Origin: Thermoanaerobaculaceae bacterium
Lineage (GTDB): Bacteria > Acidobacteriota > Thermoanaerobaculia > Thermoanaerobaculales > Thermoanaerobaculaceae
DNA length: 35,940 bases
Direction: 5' to 3'
Assembly: GCA_013388425.1 (NCBI GenBank)
Contig: JACADV010000079.1
Span: 1-35,940, forward strand
Of this stretch, positions 1-7,207 are shown in pieces. Position numbers and translations under genes: made by a program. The notes below the pieces were generated by a model that saw only the letters and a list, made by a program, of their open reading frames with translations, was not told the origin of the DNA and searched no databases. Each line of letters begins with the position of its first letter. Within the stretch, counting starts at the first letter, position 1.

Positions 1-465
1 CGCCTCGCCCGCTGGCTGCGGCTGGCCGGCTTCGACACCCGCTTCGACCCGGCGGCCACGGACCAGGAGTTGGCCGCCGCGTGCCGTGCCGAAGGGCGGT
101 GGCTGCTCACCCGCGACCGACGGCTCGCGAGTCTGGCCGGGCCGCGCGTGCTCCTGCTGCGGGCTGGGAGCTGGCCCGAACAATTCGTGGAGCTCGGCAC
201 CCGACTGCCCCTCGTGTCGCAGCGAGAGCGGTGGTTGTCGCGCTGCCCCCGCTGCAACACCCCCCTGCGGGCAGCAACGCGCGAGGGCGTGTCGCTGCGG
301 GTGCCTCCCTACGTGGCGGCCCACGCCGCGCAGTTCCGGGAGTGCCCGGGGTGCGGTCAGGTGTACTGGGAGGGCACCCACGTGGCACGGATCCACCAGC
401 GGCTGGCAGCCCTGCTGCCCCGAGCAGGGACCTCAGGGCGCTGCGAGGAGGAGGGCGACCGCTGA
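1..465 (+). CDS. Mut7-C RNase domain protein (5' truncated by window edge)
   Basis: The reading frame is open from base 1, so only the C-terminal 154 residues are present. They show the Mut7-C pattern: an RLARWLRLAGFDT segment, then EGRWLLTRDRRLA with the acidic and Arg/Asp positions of this PIN-like nuclease fold. A zinc ribbon follows (CPRC, then CPGCG about 35 residues later, followed by VYWEGTH). Such proteins are predicted RNases; the substrate of bacterial members is generally unknown. The start codon and about the first ten residues probably lie upstream of the window. Its last 33 bases overlap, tail to tail, the 3' end of the inactive ketosynthase gene on the other strand. The family call is firm; the biochemical role is inferred from the family only. 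Confidence 0.85.
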   Translation, partial: RLARWLRLAGFDTRFDPAATDQELAAACRAEGRWLLTRDRRLASLAGPRVLLLRAGSWPEQFVELGTRLPLVSQRERWLSRCPRCNTPLRAATREGVSLRVPPYVAAHAAQFRECPGCGQVYWEGTHVARIHQRLAALLPRAGTSGRCEEEGDR

Positions 466-1575
466 ACCGCCGCCGGCAAGGCCGGCCACCAGGGCGGTGG
501 CGGGTCGGGCGGTGGGCAGGTGGAAACTGCGCGAGGCAAGGTGTGGGGGGAGGGACCAGCGGGGGCGGAGCTGGCCGGCGAGCAGCAGGGTGGCCACCAG
601 GGCGCGCAGGGAGGAAGCAAAGGCGCCGTCCCCCATCCGCTCGGTGATGGAGATGGCGGCGGGGCGCGGCGTCGCAAACAACCCCTCCACCAGGGCAATC
701 TCCAGCTCGTCGAGGGCGGGGAGGCCGTTGGCCAGGCTCACGTAAACGTCCACATCCCGAGGCGCTACTCCCGCCGTGGCGAGAGCCTGGCGGCAGGCGG
801 CATCCAGCGCGCTGACCGTGGTGGGATAGGTGTGGGTAGGGGTGGGGGACCCGGCGCTGCCCCACCCGGCGAGCCACGCCAGCGGGGGTGGGGCAGGTTC
901 GGCGGCAAGGACCAGGGTGGCGGCCCCCTCCGCAAGGATCATCCCGGTTGCGCCCGGCCGGCGCAGCACCCGGAGACGGTCGTAACTTTCGGCGTTGAGC
1001 CACTGAGCCTCGTCGACGCCGCAGGCCAGCACAGCCTCGGCACGGCGGCGCGAGAGGAGACGGGCGGCCTGGGAGAGGACACGCAGCCCCCCCACCTGCT
1101 TCTCGAAGAAGGTGAGGTTGGGGCCCCCCAGCTTCTCGAGGATGGCCAGTTGACTGGCCGGGGCGTTGGCCACGGTGGAGGGGAACTGGGCCGGCGGTGC
1201 CTCCTCGGGCCCGGCAAGAAAGATGGCCGAGAGCACCTCCACGAGCGCCTGGGTGCCGGCGTTCCAGGTGGCGGCGCAGACCCCCACCCGCTCGCCCGGC
1301 CAGGGCAGGGGTGCGGGGAGCGACGCCAGCGCCTCACGGGCAGCCACGGCAAGGAGACCGGCGGCGCGGTCGAGCCGCCGGGCTACGAGGGGTGGGATGT
1401 GGTGCTTGGCTGCAAAGCCGGGGGGGCGGGCCACGGGCAGCGGTGGGCTCGAGTCATCGTCGAAGCCAAGTCGGGGCTGCCACTGGGGGTCTTCGAGCGC
1501 CTCCACGAGCGCGGGGATACCCACGCCGGCAGGGGTGACGGCGCCCACGGCAGCAATGGGCCAGCGCTCCCTCAT
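433..1575 (-). CDS. Inactive ketosynthase-fold protein (chain-length-factor-like partner)
   Basis: A 380-residue protein of the beta-ketoacyl synthase (thiolase) fold, recognisable from PIAAVGAVTPAGVG at the N terminus and GVCAATWNAGTQ near residue 100. By hand alignment with the neighbouring active ketosynthase, the nucleophile Cys161 corresponds to Gln160 here (FFEKQVGGLRVL). The first catalytic His falls on Asn (SLANGLPALDELE) and the second on Asp (ERMGDGAF). All three catalytic residues are therefore replaced, and the Cys-to-Gln change is the one typical of chain length factors in type II polyketide synthases. The start ATG overlaps the stop of the active ketosynthase (ATGA), so the two are probably co-translated and form a heterodimer. 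The product is unknown; no acyl carrier protein, ketoreductase or cyclase lies nearby. An alternative reading is a generally degenerate FabF paralogue. Confidence 0.8.
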   Translation of the reverse strand: MRERWPIAAVGAVTPAGVGIPALVEALEDPQWQPRLGFDDDSSPPLPVARPPGFAAKHHIPPLVARRLDRAAGLLAVAAREALASLPAPLPWPGERVGVCAATWNAGTQALVEVLSAIFLAGPEEAPPAQFPSTVANAPASQLAILEKLGGPNLTFFEKQVGGLRVLSQAARLLSRRRAEAVLACGVDEAQWLNAESYDRLRVLRRPGATGMILAEGAATLVLAAEPAPPPLAWLAGWGSAGSPTPTHTYPTTVSALDAACRQALATAGVAPRDVDVYVSLANGLPALDELEIALVEGLFATPRPAAISITERMGDGAFASSLRALVATLLLAGQLRPRWSLPPHLASRSFHLPTARPATALVAGLAGGGSAVALLLAAP

Positions 1576-2783
1576 GGCACCGCCCCGATGACGATGGCAG
1601 CGGAGTTGCCGCCAAAGGCGAAGGAGCAGGAGAGGGCGTGACGTACCGTGACCTGCCGACCCACCCCCGGCACGGCATCGATGGGGCAGGCCGGGTCCGC
1701 CTCGGCAAACCCCACCGTGGGCGGTACCACCTGCCGCGCCACCGCAAGCACCGTGAGGGCCGCCTCGATGCCACCCGCACCGCACAGGCAGTGGCCCAGG
1801 GCCCCCTTCACCGATGACACGGGGATTGCCGCCAGGCGCTCCCCGAACACCCGCTGGTAGGCGGCGCACTCGGCCGCGTCGTTTTGTTCGGTGGCGGTGC
1901 CGTGGGCGTTGATGTAGTCAATGGCCTCCACCGCGACACCAGCATCGGCAAGGGCGCTGCGCAGCGTGCGTTCCCAAGCTGCTCCCGAGGGCTCCGGCTG
2001 GGTCATGTGGAAGGCGTCGTTGGTCATGCCCAGGCCGCGGATGACGGCGTAGGGGCGTGCGTGGCGTGCGGCCGCGTGCTGGCTGTCTTCGATCACCAAC
2101 ACCCCAGCCCCCTCGCCAATGTTGAGCCCGTGGCGGCGTCGGTCGAAGGGTTTGCAGGGCTCGGGGTCGGTGGCGCGCAGGGAGTTGAAGCCAGCGAAGG
2201 TCAGCCGGCACAGGGCATCGCTGCCGCCGGCCAGCGCCACGGCAACCTCGCCGTCCCGCACCATCTCGGCGGCGAGGCCCACGGCAATGGTGGAGGAGGA
2301 GCAGGCGGTGGTCACGGTGAGACGCGGACCGCGCACCCAGAAGACCTCGGCGACGCGGTCGGTGGGGGCATCCTGCGGCACTTCGATGAACTCGCGCAGA
2401 CCCCGCACCCTGCGCCCGTGGAGGAGGCGCCGCCGGGCGTAACCCTCCGCTTCGAACAGCCCGGCCGCCCCGCCCGAGAGGACGAGCGCCGCTCCGGCCA
2501 CGACCTCGCTGCCCAAGAGGCCAGCGTCGCTCAGGGCCTCGGTGGTGGCCGCCACGGCAAAGCGGCTGGCGCGGGACATGCGGCGCAGGTGGGGTGGCAA
2601 GGGGGGGAGGGGGAGCGAGGCGGCGTCCACCTCGGCAGCAATGGACGTCCGGTAGGCGCGGGTGTCGAAGAGCGACAGCGGCCCGATGCCGCTCTCACCG
2701 GCCACCAGCCGCCGCCATGTGGTTTCTCGATCCGTGCCCAGCGCCGTGACAAGTCCGACGCCGGTGACCCACGCCTCGCCCAT
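1572..2783 (-). CDS. Beta-ketoacyl-[acyl carrier protein] synthase, FabF/KAS II type
   Basis: A 403-residue condensing enzyme with the complete Cys-His-His triad: Cys161 in VTTACSSST, His294 in NAHGTATEQND and His331 in KGALGHCLCG. The C-terminal SCSFAFGGNSA is the usual glycine-rich end. Members condense an acyl thioester with malonyl-ACP in fatty-acid or polyketide synthesis in the cytoplasm. It is the first gene of a two-gene operon with a catalytically dead paralogue, which resembles a KS-alpha/chain-length-factor pair more than a housekeeping fabF. The start chosen is ATG 2783 (MGEAWVTGVGLVTALG). A TTG seven codons upstream also opens the frame, but a TATACT box lies between the two, 8 nt before the ATG, and no Shine-Dalgarno sequence is present. 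The mRNA is probably leaderless. Confidence 0.9.
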   Translation of the reverse strand: MGEAWVTGVGLVTALGTDRETTWRRLVAGESGIGPLSLFDTRAYRTSIAAEVDAASLPLPPLPPHLRRMSRASRFAVAATTEALSDAGLLGSEVVAGAALVLSGGAAGLFEAEGYARRRLLHGRRVRGLREFIEVPQDAPTDRVAEVFWVRGPRLTVTTACSSSTIAVGLAAEMVRDGEVAVALAGGSDALCRLTFAGFNSLRATDPEPCKPFDRRRHGLNIGEGAGVLVIEDSQHAAARHARPYAVIRGLGMTNDAFHMTQPEPSGAAWERTLRSALADAGVAVEAIDYINAHGTATEQNDAAECAAYQRVFGERLAAIPVSSVKGALGHCLCGAGGIEAALTVLAVARQVVPPTVGFAEADPACPIDAVPGVGRQVTVRHALSCSFAFGGNSAAIVIGAVP

Positions 2784-2791
2784 GCCGGCGC

Positions 2792-2797
2792 AGTATA
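2792..2797 (-). promoter_or_regulatory. -10 box of the ketosynthase operon, leaderless type
   Basis: TATACT on the minus strand ends exactly 8 nt before the ATG at 2783. No convincing -35 hexamer stands 16-18 nt upstream. The predicted transcription start falls at or within a base or two of the start codon. Confidence 0.5.
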
Positions 2798-2849
2798 GCG
2801 GCAAGTCGAGCCGCGAACCACCGGTTCTTGGGTGAGCGACGGTGCGCCC

Positions 2850-2878
2850 TTGACGCGAGCTCGCGCTGCCGATACCCT
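2850..2878 (+). promoter_or_regulatory. Sigma-70-type promoter of mscL
   Basis: TTGACG (2850-2855), a 17-nt spacer, then TACCCT (2873-2878). The -35 matches the consensus at five of six positions. Transcription should start near 2885, giving a leader of about 30 nt that carries the AAGGAG ribosome binding site at 2901-2906. Confidence 0.65.
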
Positions 2879-2914
2879 CGCTGGACGGGCCTGCAGACGA
2901 AAGGAGAGAGTGTG

Positions 2915-3352
2915 ATGCTCAAGCAATTCAAGGAATTCGCCCTCCGCGGCAACGTCCTCGACATGGCGGTGGGCATCATCATTGGCGCAGCCTTCGGGCG
3001 GATCGTCAGCTCGTTTGTGAACGATCTGCTCCTGCCACCGCTGTCGCTCGTGGCTGGCAAGGTGGATTTCTCCAACCTCTTCATCACCCTCGCCGGCGAC
3101 AAGGCCACCTCCCTCGCCGCGGCTCGGGCCGCCGGGGCGGTGACGCTGAACTACGGCCTGTTCGTGGCAGCGGTGGTGGACTTCCTGCTCGTGGCCCTGG
3201 CCGTCTTCCTCCTGGTCAAGCAGGTGAACCGGTGGACGCCGAAGCCAGCGCCTGCGCCAGCCCCCACTTCGCGGGAGTGCCCGTACTGCCTCATGATCAT
3301 CCCGGCTGCTGCGTCTCGTTGCCCGCACTGTACCTCGCAGCTCCCCGGCTGA
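2915..3352 (+). CDS. mscL: Large-conductance mechanosensitive channel MscL with C-terminal zinc ribbon
   Basis: A 145-residue inner-membrane channel that opens under membrane tension to release solutes during hypo-osmotic shock. The N-terminal KQFKEFALRGNVLDMAVGII and the GAAFGRIVSSFVND pore segment (TM1) are classic MscL. TM2 is the GLFVAAVVDFLLVALAVFLL stretch, followed by KQVNRW. After a proline-rich linker the protein ends in a treble-clef or rubredoxin-like knuckle: Cys122/Cys125 (CPYC) and Cys136/Cys139 (CPHC). This replaces part of the plain cytoplasmic helix of the E. coli protein (136 residues). ATG 2915 is chosen because AAGGAG stands 8 nt upstream; GTG 2912 is an alternative. The gene is monocistronic behind its own promoter and divergent from the ketosynthase operon. 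Confidence 0.95.
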   Translation: MLKQFKEFALRGNVLDMAVGIIIGAAFGRIVSSFVNDLLLPPLSLVAGKVDFSNLFITLAGDKATSLAAARAAGAVTLNYGLFVAAVVDFLLVALAVFLLVKQVNRWTPKPAPAPAPTSRECPYCLMIIPAAASRCPHCTSQLPG

Positions 3353-3505
3353 CCGGCGGTCAGCAGGTCGAGACGGTCTCACTGGGAGGCCCAAGGTGTT
3401 GGCGCTCACGCGGTTGCTGAAGCACGTCAACCTTCCCGCGCGCTGGCCGTCTCAACGTGCCATGGGAACTCTGGGAGCACCGCAGGTGCGTGGCGGGGGG
3501 TGCCG

Positions 3506-4462
3506 ATGAACCGTTGGTTTTGGCCGGGTCGCGAAGACAGGGTGCGCCTTCCCGCCGGCCTGGCCCTGGCCCTCCTGGCGGCACTGGGGGGTGGGGGGCG
3601 GTGGGGTGAGGCCCAGACGCGGGTGGAGCGCAACGTGGTCTACGCGGTGGTGAACGGAGTGCCGCTGGCCCTCGACCTCTACTTCCCCGACCGCGGGACG
3701 CCCCCCCTGCCCGTGGCCATGTACGTGCACGGCGGTGCCTGGATGCAGGGCGACAAGTCGGAGGGAGCCCGTTTGACCGATGTGCCGGAGCTGCTGGGGC
3801 GGGGGTACCTGGTGGTGTCGGTGAACTACCGGCTTGCGCCGGCAGCGCGGTGGCCAGCGCAGATTGAGGACGTAAAGGCGGCCGTGCGGTTCCTGCGGGC
3901 AAGCGCGGAGCGGTTTGGCCTTGACCCTGAGCGGATTGGCGCCTGGGGGTCCAGCGCGGGGGGGCATCTGGTGGCGATGCTGGGTGTGGCCGACGCCTCG
4001 GCCGGTTTCGATGGCTCGGGCGGCAACACCGGGGTGTCGAGTCGCGTCCGGGCCGTGGCGGATCTCTTCGGGCCAACGGACCTCACGCAACCAGGAGTTG
4101 CCACCAGTAGCGCGGTGCTGGCGCTCCTGGGTCCTGCCCCCACGACGGCGGCACTGGCCGCTGCCAGTCCGGTCACTTACGTTACCCCCGACGATCCGCC
4201 CTTCCTCATCCTCCACGGCGATCAGGACACGGCGGTGCCGCTCTCCCAGTCGGTGATCCTCCACGAGGCGCTCCTGGCGGCCGGGGTACCCGCCACGCTG
4301 GTGGTGGTGAGGAACGCGGGGCACGGCTTCAAGCCGGTGGGCGGGAACCCCCAGCCGAGCCGAGAGGAGTTGTCGCGGATGATCGCCGACTTCTTCGATG
4401 GCACGGTCAAGCCGGTGTCGCCCCGCGGCACGCTGCGCCGCCGCCTGGACCGGCGGCCGTGA
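3506..4462 (+). CDS. Secreted alpha/beta hydrolase (esterase/lipase, BD-FAE or acetyl-esterase type)
   Basis: A 318-residue serine hydrolase. Residues 15-36 form a hydrophobic signal sequence (LPAGLALALLAALGGGG, cleavage probably near GEAQ), so it is likely exported. The oxyanion-hole motif YVHGGAWMQGDK is followed by VVSVNYRLAP. The nucleophile is Ser150 in GSSAGG, the acid Asp241 in HGDQDTAVP and the base His273 in NAGHGF, in the usual order and spacing. Members cleave short-chain or polysaccharide-linked esters; the substrate cannot be read from sequence. ATG 3506 follows a G-rich ribosome binding site; the frame also opens at GTG 3500. The cyclase-family gene begins 16 nt after the stop, so the two are probably one transcript. 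Confidence 0.88.
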   Translation: MNRWFWPGREDRVRLPAGLALALLAALGGGGRWGEAQTRVERNVVYAVVNGVPLALDLYFPDRGTPPLPVAMYVHGGAWMQGDKSEGARLTDVPELLGRGYLVVSVNYRLAPAARWPAQIEDVKAAVRFLRASAERFGLDPERIGAWGSSAGGHLVAMLGVADASAGFDGSGGNTGVSSRVRAVADLFGPTDLTQPGVATSSAVLALLGPAPTTAALAAASPVTYVTPDDPPFLILHGDQDTAVPLSQSVILHEALLAAGVPATLVVVRNAGHGFKPVGGNPQPSREELSRMIADFFDGTVKPVSPRGTLRRRLDRRP

Positions 4463-4478
4463 GGGCCGGGGGACGAGC

Positions 4479-5117
4479 GTGCGCCGCCAGTGGATGGATG
4501 TCACGCAGCCGCTCGGGCCGGAGACGGTGGTCTGGCCAGGCGATCCACCAGTGGTGCTGGAGCGTTTCTCGGACCAGCTGCGGGGCGAGGTGTGGACGGC
4601 GAGCCGTCTCGCCACCAGCGTGCACGCGGGCACGCACGTGGATGCTCCCCGTCACTACTTTGCAAGCGGTGCCGGGGTCGAGACGATGCCGCCGTGGGTG
4701 TGCGTGGGCCGAGCTCGAGTGCTCCACATGATCGCCCCTCCCCCCTGGCCTGCGGCGGTGTTTTTGGCGCAGCGGATCGGGAGGGGACAGCGTTTGCTCC
4801 TGCGCACACGAAGCGGCGGCACGGCTTCCCCGCCCCCCTCGGTGGGTGCCCTCTCCCTGGAGGCGGCAAGGTTCCTGGCTGCTCGCCGCATTGCCCTGGT
4901 GGGGATCGACGCCCCCTCCATTGGACCTCAAGGGGAGGTGGGAGACGAAGTGCACCGCGTGCTTTTGAGTGCTGGCATCTGGATCGTGGAGGGGCTCGAC
5001 CTCGCCGGGGTGCCGGCAGGGGGGTGCGATCTCGTGTGCGCCCCCTTGCGTCTGCCTGGCGCGGACGGGGCCCCAGCCCGGGTGCTGGTGCGACCTCGCT
5101 CCCCGCGGCGGCGCTGA
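4479..5117 (+). CDS. Cyclase family protein, kynurenine-formamidase (KynB)-like
   Basis: A 212-residue metal-dependent hydrolase of the cyclase family. The signature HAGTHVDAPRH spans residues 49-59 and supplies His and Asp metal ligands. The opening WMDVTQPLGPETVVWPGDPP and the later VGIDAPSIGPQ and WIVEGLDLAGVP segments match the layout of bacterial KynB, which hydrolyses N-formyl-kynurenine to kynurenine in tryptophan breakdown; the length is also typical. The rest of the kynurenine pathway is not visible here, so another cyclic amide, ester or formamide substrate is possible. GTG 4479 is chosen for the GGGGGA ribosome binding site about 6 nt upstream; ATG 4494 is an alternative. It follows the alpha/beta hydrolase in an apparent operon and converges on the AcuC-like gene, with stops 12 nt apart. 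Confidence 0.82.
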   Translation: MRRQWMDVTQPLGPETVVWPGDPPVVLERFSDQLRGEVWTASRLATSVHAGTHVDAPRHYFASGAGVETMPPWVCVGRARVLHMIAPPPWPAAVFLAQRIGRGQRLLLRTRSGGTASPPPSVGALSLEAARFLAARRIALVGIDAPSIGPQGEVGDEVHRVLLSAGIWIVEGLDLAGVPAGGCDLVCAPLRLPGADGAPARVLVRPRSPRRR

Positions 5118-5128
5118 GGCCGCTGGCC

Positions 5129-6082
5129 TCACCCCCGCTGCAGCAGGCCCGCAACCACGGCGCCCCACGCGGCTGCCAGGTTGACCGGGTGGTAACCGCC
5201 ACCGCCCAGGGCGAGGACACGGCCGCTGCAGTGGCGCTCGGCGAGGCGGCACAGGGAGGCGGTGGCGAGCGCGTGACAGGCGGGGGAGTAGGCCAGATGG
5301 GTGAGGGGATCGCCGGCAAGGCCGTCGGCGCCGCACTGGAAGATCACGAATTCAGGCGGAAACGCCTCCAAGTGTGCCTCCACCTGCGCCCAGGCAGCCT
5401 GGAACTCCCCGTCCCCCGAGCCGGGGGCAAGCGGCAGGTTGAGCTTGGTCCCCGCCGCAGCCCCGCGGCCCGTGTCCTCGGCGAATCCGGTGCCGGGGAA
5501 GAGGTACCGCCCGTCCTCGTGGATGTCGGCAACGATGACGGCCGGATCCTCCTCGAAGGCAAAGAACACGCCGTCGCCGTGGTGGGCGTCGATGTCCACG
5601 TAGGCGATGCGCTCCACCCTCCAGCGCTGCCGCAGCACCTGGATGGCGAGGCAGCAGTCGTTGAAGACGCAAAAGCCACTGGCAGCCCCGCGGTGGGCGT
5701 GGTGGAGACCAGCCACGGGGACGAAGGCGCGCTCCACCCGGCCCGCCATGATGGCCGCCAGCGCGCCCAGGGTGGCGCCCACCACCGTGGCAGCCGCCTC
5801 GAAGACACCGGGAAACACCGGGGTGTCACCGGCGTCCAGGAAACCTGTGCCACGCCGGGAAGCCTCCATCACGAAGGCGACGTAGGAGGGATCGTGGAAG
5901 AGCTCGAGTTCCGCTCGCGACGCCGTGGCTGCAGGCAGCGGCACGACCCGTTCGCGCAGACCAGCCTGGTCGAGGCCTTTTTCGAAGGCGTGCAGGCGCT
6001 CGGGGCCGAAGGGGTGGCCGTGGGGGAAGCCGTACCGCGCCAGGAGCTCGCTCAGTACGACACCAACGGTGGCTTGGGGCAC
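5129..6082 (-). CDS. Histone-deacetylase-fold hydrolase (AcuC / acetylpolyamine amidohydrolase-like)
   Basis: A 317-residue zinc deacetylase of the arginase/HDAC fold, cytoplasmic. The order of motifs is PFGPERLHAFE near the N terminus, LHHAHRGAASGFCVFND, YVDIDAHHGDGV, DIHEDGRYLFPGTG, QCGADGLAGDPLTHL and LGGGGYH. Zinc ligands by analogy with HDAC8 are Asp165, His167 and Asp253; the transition-state Tyr is in GGGGYH. Bacterial relatives deacetylate acetyl-lysine on proteins such as acetyl-CoA synthetase, or acetylated polyamines. GTG 6082 is chosen because GGAGGAG precedes it and because the longer frame from 6166 would start inside the promoter at 6154-6182. The gene stands alone, so its substrate is open. 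Confidence 0.88.
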   Translation of the reverse strand: MPQATVGVVLSELLARYGFPHGHPFGPERLHAFEKGLDQAGLRERVVPLPAATASRAELELFHDPSYVAFVMEASRRGTGFLDAGDTPVFPGVFEAAATVVGATLGALAAIMAGRVERAFVPVAGLHHAHRGAASGFCVFNDCCLAIQVLRQRWRVERIAYVDIDAHHGDGVFFAFEEDPAVIVADIHEDGRYLFPGTGFAEDTGRGAAAGTKLNLPLAPGSGDGEFQAAWAQVEAHLEAFPPEFVIFQCGADGLAGDPLTHLAYSPACHALATASLCRLAERHCSGRVLALGGGGYHPVNLAAAWGAVVAGLLQRG

Positions 6083-6153
6083 TGCTGTCTCCTCCGCCGG
6101 CACCCCGCAGCACGAGGCTACTGGCAAGCTCGCCAACTGCCGGCGCTGCCAGC

Positions 6154-6182
6154 AGGGTAAACTCAAAACCAGCGGGTGTCAC
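6154..6182 (-). promoter_or_regulatory. Sigma-70-type promoter of the AcuC-like gene
   Basis: On the minus strand GTGACA (6182-6177), a 17-nt spacer and TACCCT (6159-6154). The -35 matches five of six consensus bases, and the -10 is identical to that of mscL. Transcription should start near 6147, leaving a leader of about 65 nt before GTG 6082. Confidence 0.65.
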
Positions 6183-6264
6183 TGGCCGGGTGGGGGGAGG
6201 CGAGGGGAGAGGGGGCGAGGGGAATGGCTGGGTCGGTGAGCAGCTTTGCCAAGGGGGGTGTTCC

Positions 6265-7179
6265 ATGCGCATTTTCGTTACCGGTGCCACGGGCTACATT
6301 GGGCAAGCGGTTGCAGCAGCCCTCGCGCGCGCGGGCCACCAGGTAGCTGGACTCGTGCGCTCCGAGGGCAAGGCCTCGCAGTTGGAGGCCCTGGAGGTGA
6401 GGCCGGTGTTCGGCTCCATGGCCGATCCCGAGAGTTACCGACGGGTGGCCGAGGCGAGCGAAGTGCTGGTGCACTGCGCCGCAGAACTGTCGGCGAGGCA
6501 GTGGGAGCTGGATCGGCGCACGGTGGAGGGGCTGCTGGAGGCGGCCCGGGCGGCCGCCAAGCCGCGGCTCTTCGTGTACACCTCCGGGGTGTGGGTGTAC
6601 GGCGACACGGGTGGGGCGCTGGTGGACGAGACGAGCCCCCTTGCCCCACCGCCGCTGGTGGCGGCGCGGGTGGAGATCGAAGAGGTGGTGCAAGCGGCCA
6701 ACAGCGGCAGGGTGCGCACCACCGTGCTGCGCCCCGGTTGCGTGTACGGCGGGCGTGGCGGGCTCACCGCCACCTGGTTCGACTCGGCGCTGCGAGAGGG
6801 GGCCGCTCGCATTGTGGGCGATGGGTTTTACCGCTGGGCCATGGTGCACGTGGAGGACTTGGCGGAAGCGTACGTGCGGGCCATCGAGTGGCCCACGGGG
6901 GGCGAGGTGTTCAACATCACCGACCGCAGCCGCTTTACCGTGCGGGAGTGCGCCGAGGCGGCAAGTCGCGCGGCCGGTGCCGATGGGCGGGTCGTTGCCA
7001 CCCCTGTTGCGGAAGCTCGGCAGAGCTTGGGGGGGTTCGCGGACTGCCTCACCCTCGACCAGCACGTGGACGCGCGCAAGGCAGTGCGGATGTTGGGTTG
7101 GCAGCCGCGCCACGGCGGCTTCGTGGACGGGGCCGAGACCTACTTCCGAGCGTGGAAAGCGCTTGTGGGGAGGGGGTAG
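6265..7179 (+). CDS. NAD(P)-dependent epimerase/dehydratase-like SDR protein
   Basis: A 304-residue extended short-chain dehydrogenase. The Rossmann motif GATGYIG sits at residues 7-13 of MRIFVTGATGYIG, and the conserved YTSGVWVYGD strand and RPGCVYG segment follow. Where the catalytic YxxxK is expected, the sequence reads PPLVAARVEIEE, which by eye replaces Tyr with Leu and Lys with Arg. It may thus be an atypical SDR that binds nucleotide and sugar or acts as a reductase of unusual mechanism. ATG 6265 follows an AAGGGGGG ribosome binding site. The zinc alcohol dehydrogenase begins 28 nt downstream on the same strand, suggesting a shared transcript and possibly a shared carbonyl or alcohol substrate. 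The substrate is not known. Confidence 0.82.
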   Translation: MRIFVTGATGYIGQAVAAALARAGHQVAGLVRSEGKASQLEALEVRPVFGSMADPESYRRVAEASEVLVHCAAELSARQWELDRRTVEGLLEAARAAAKPRLFVYTSGVWVYGDTGGALVDETSPLAPPPLVAARVEIEEVVQAANSGRVRTTVLRPGCVYGGRGGLTATWFDSALREGAARIVGDGFYRWAMVHVEDLAEAYVRAIEWPTGGEVFNITDRSRFTVRECAEAASRAAGADGRVVATPVAEARQSLGGFADCLTLDQHVDARKAVRMLGWQPRHGGFVDGAETYFRAWKALVGRG

Positions 7180-7207
7180 GCGGCTGCTCGAGGGAGGAGC
7201 GGGAGTG

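Noticed and set aside
2784-2804. TTG 2804 as start of the ketosynthase gene
   Set aside because: It adds seven residues not typical of the family and lies upstream of the TATACT box, so it would probably not be transcribed from that promoter.
3395-3508. Small plus-strand ORF (37 codons, GTG start) upstream of the alpha/beta hydrolase
   Set aside because: It vaguely recalls the start of TPM-domain proteins (TRLLKHVNLPARW), but it has no ribosome binding site, overlaps the hydrolase start and has no continuation. Not enough to call a gene.
6083-6166. Longer start for the AcuC-like gene at ATG 6166
   Set aside because: The extension would begin within the promoter (6154-6182), has no ribosome binding site and is not alignable with family N termini. 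GTG 6082 with GGAGGAG fits.
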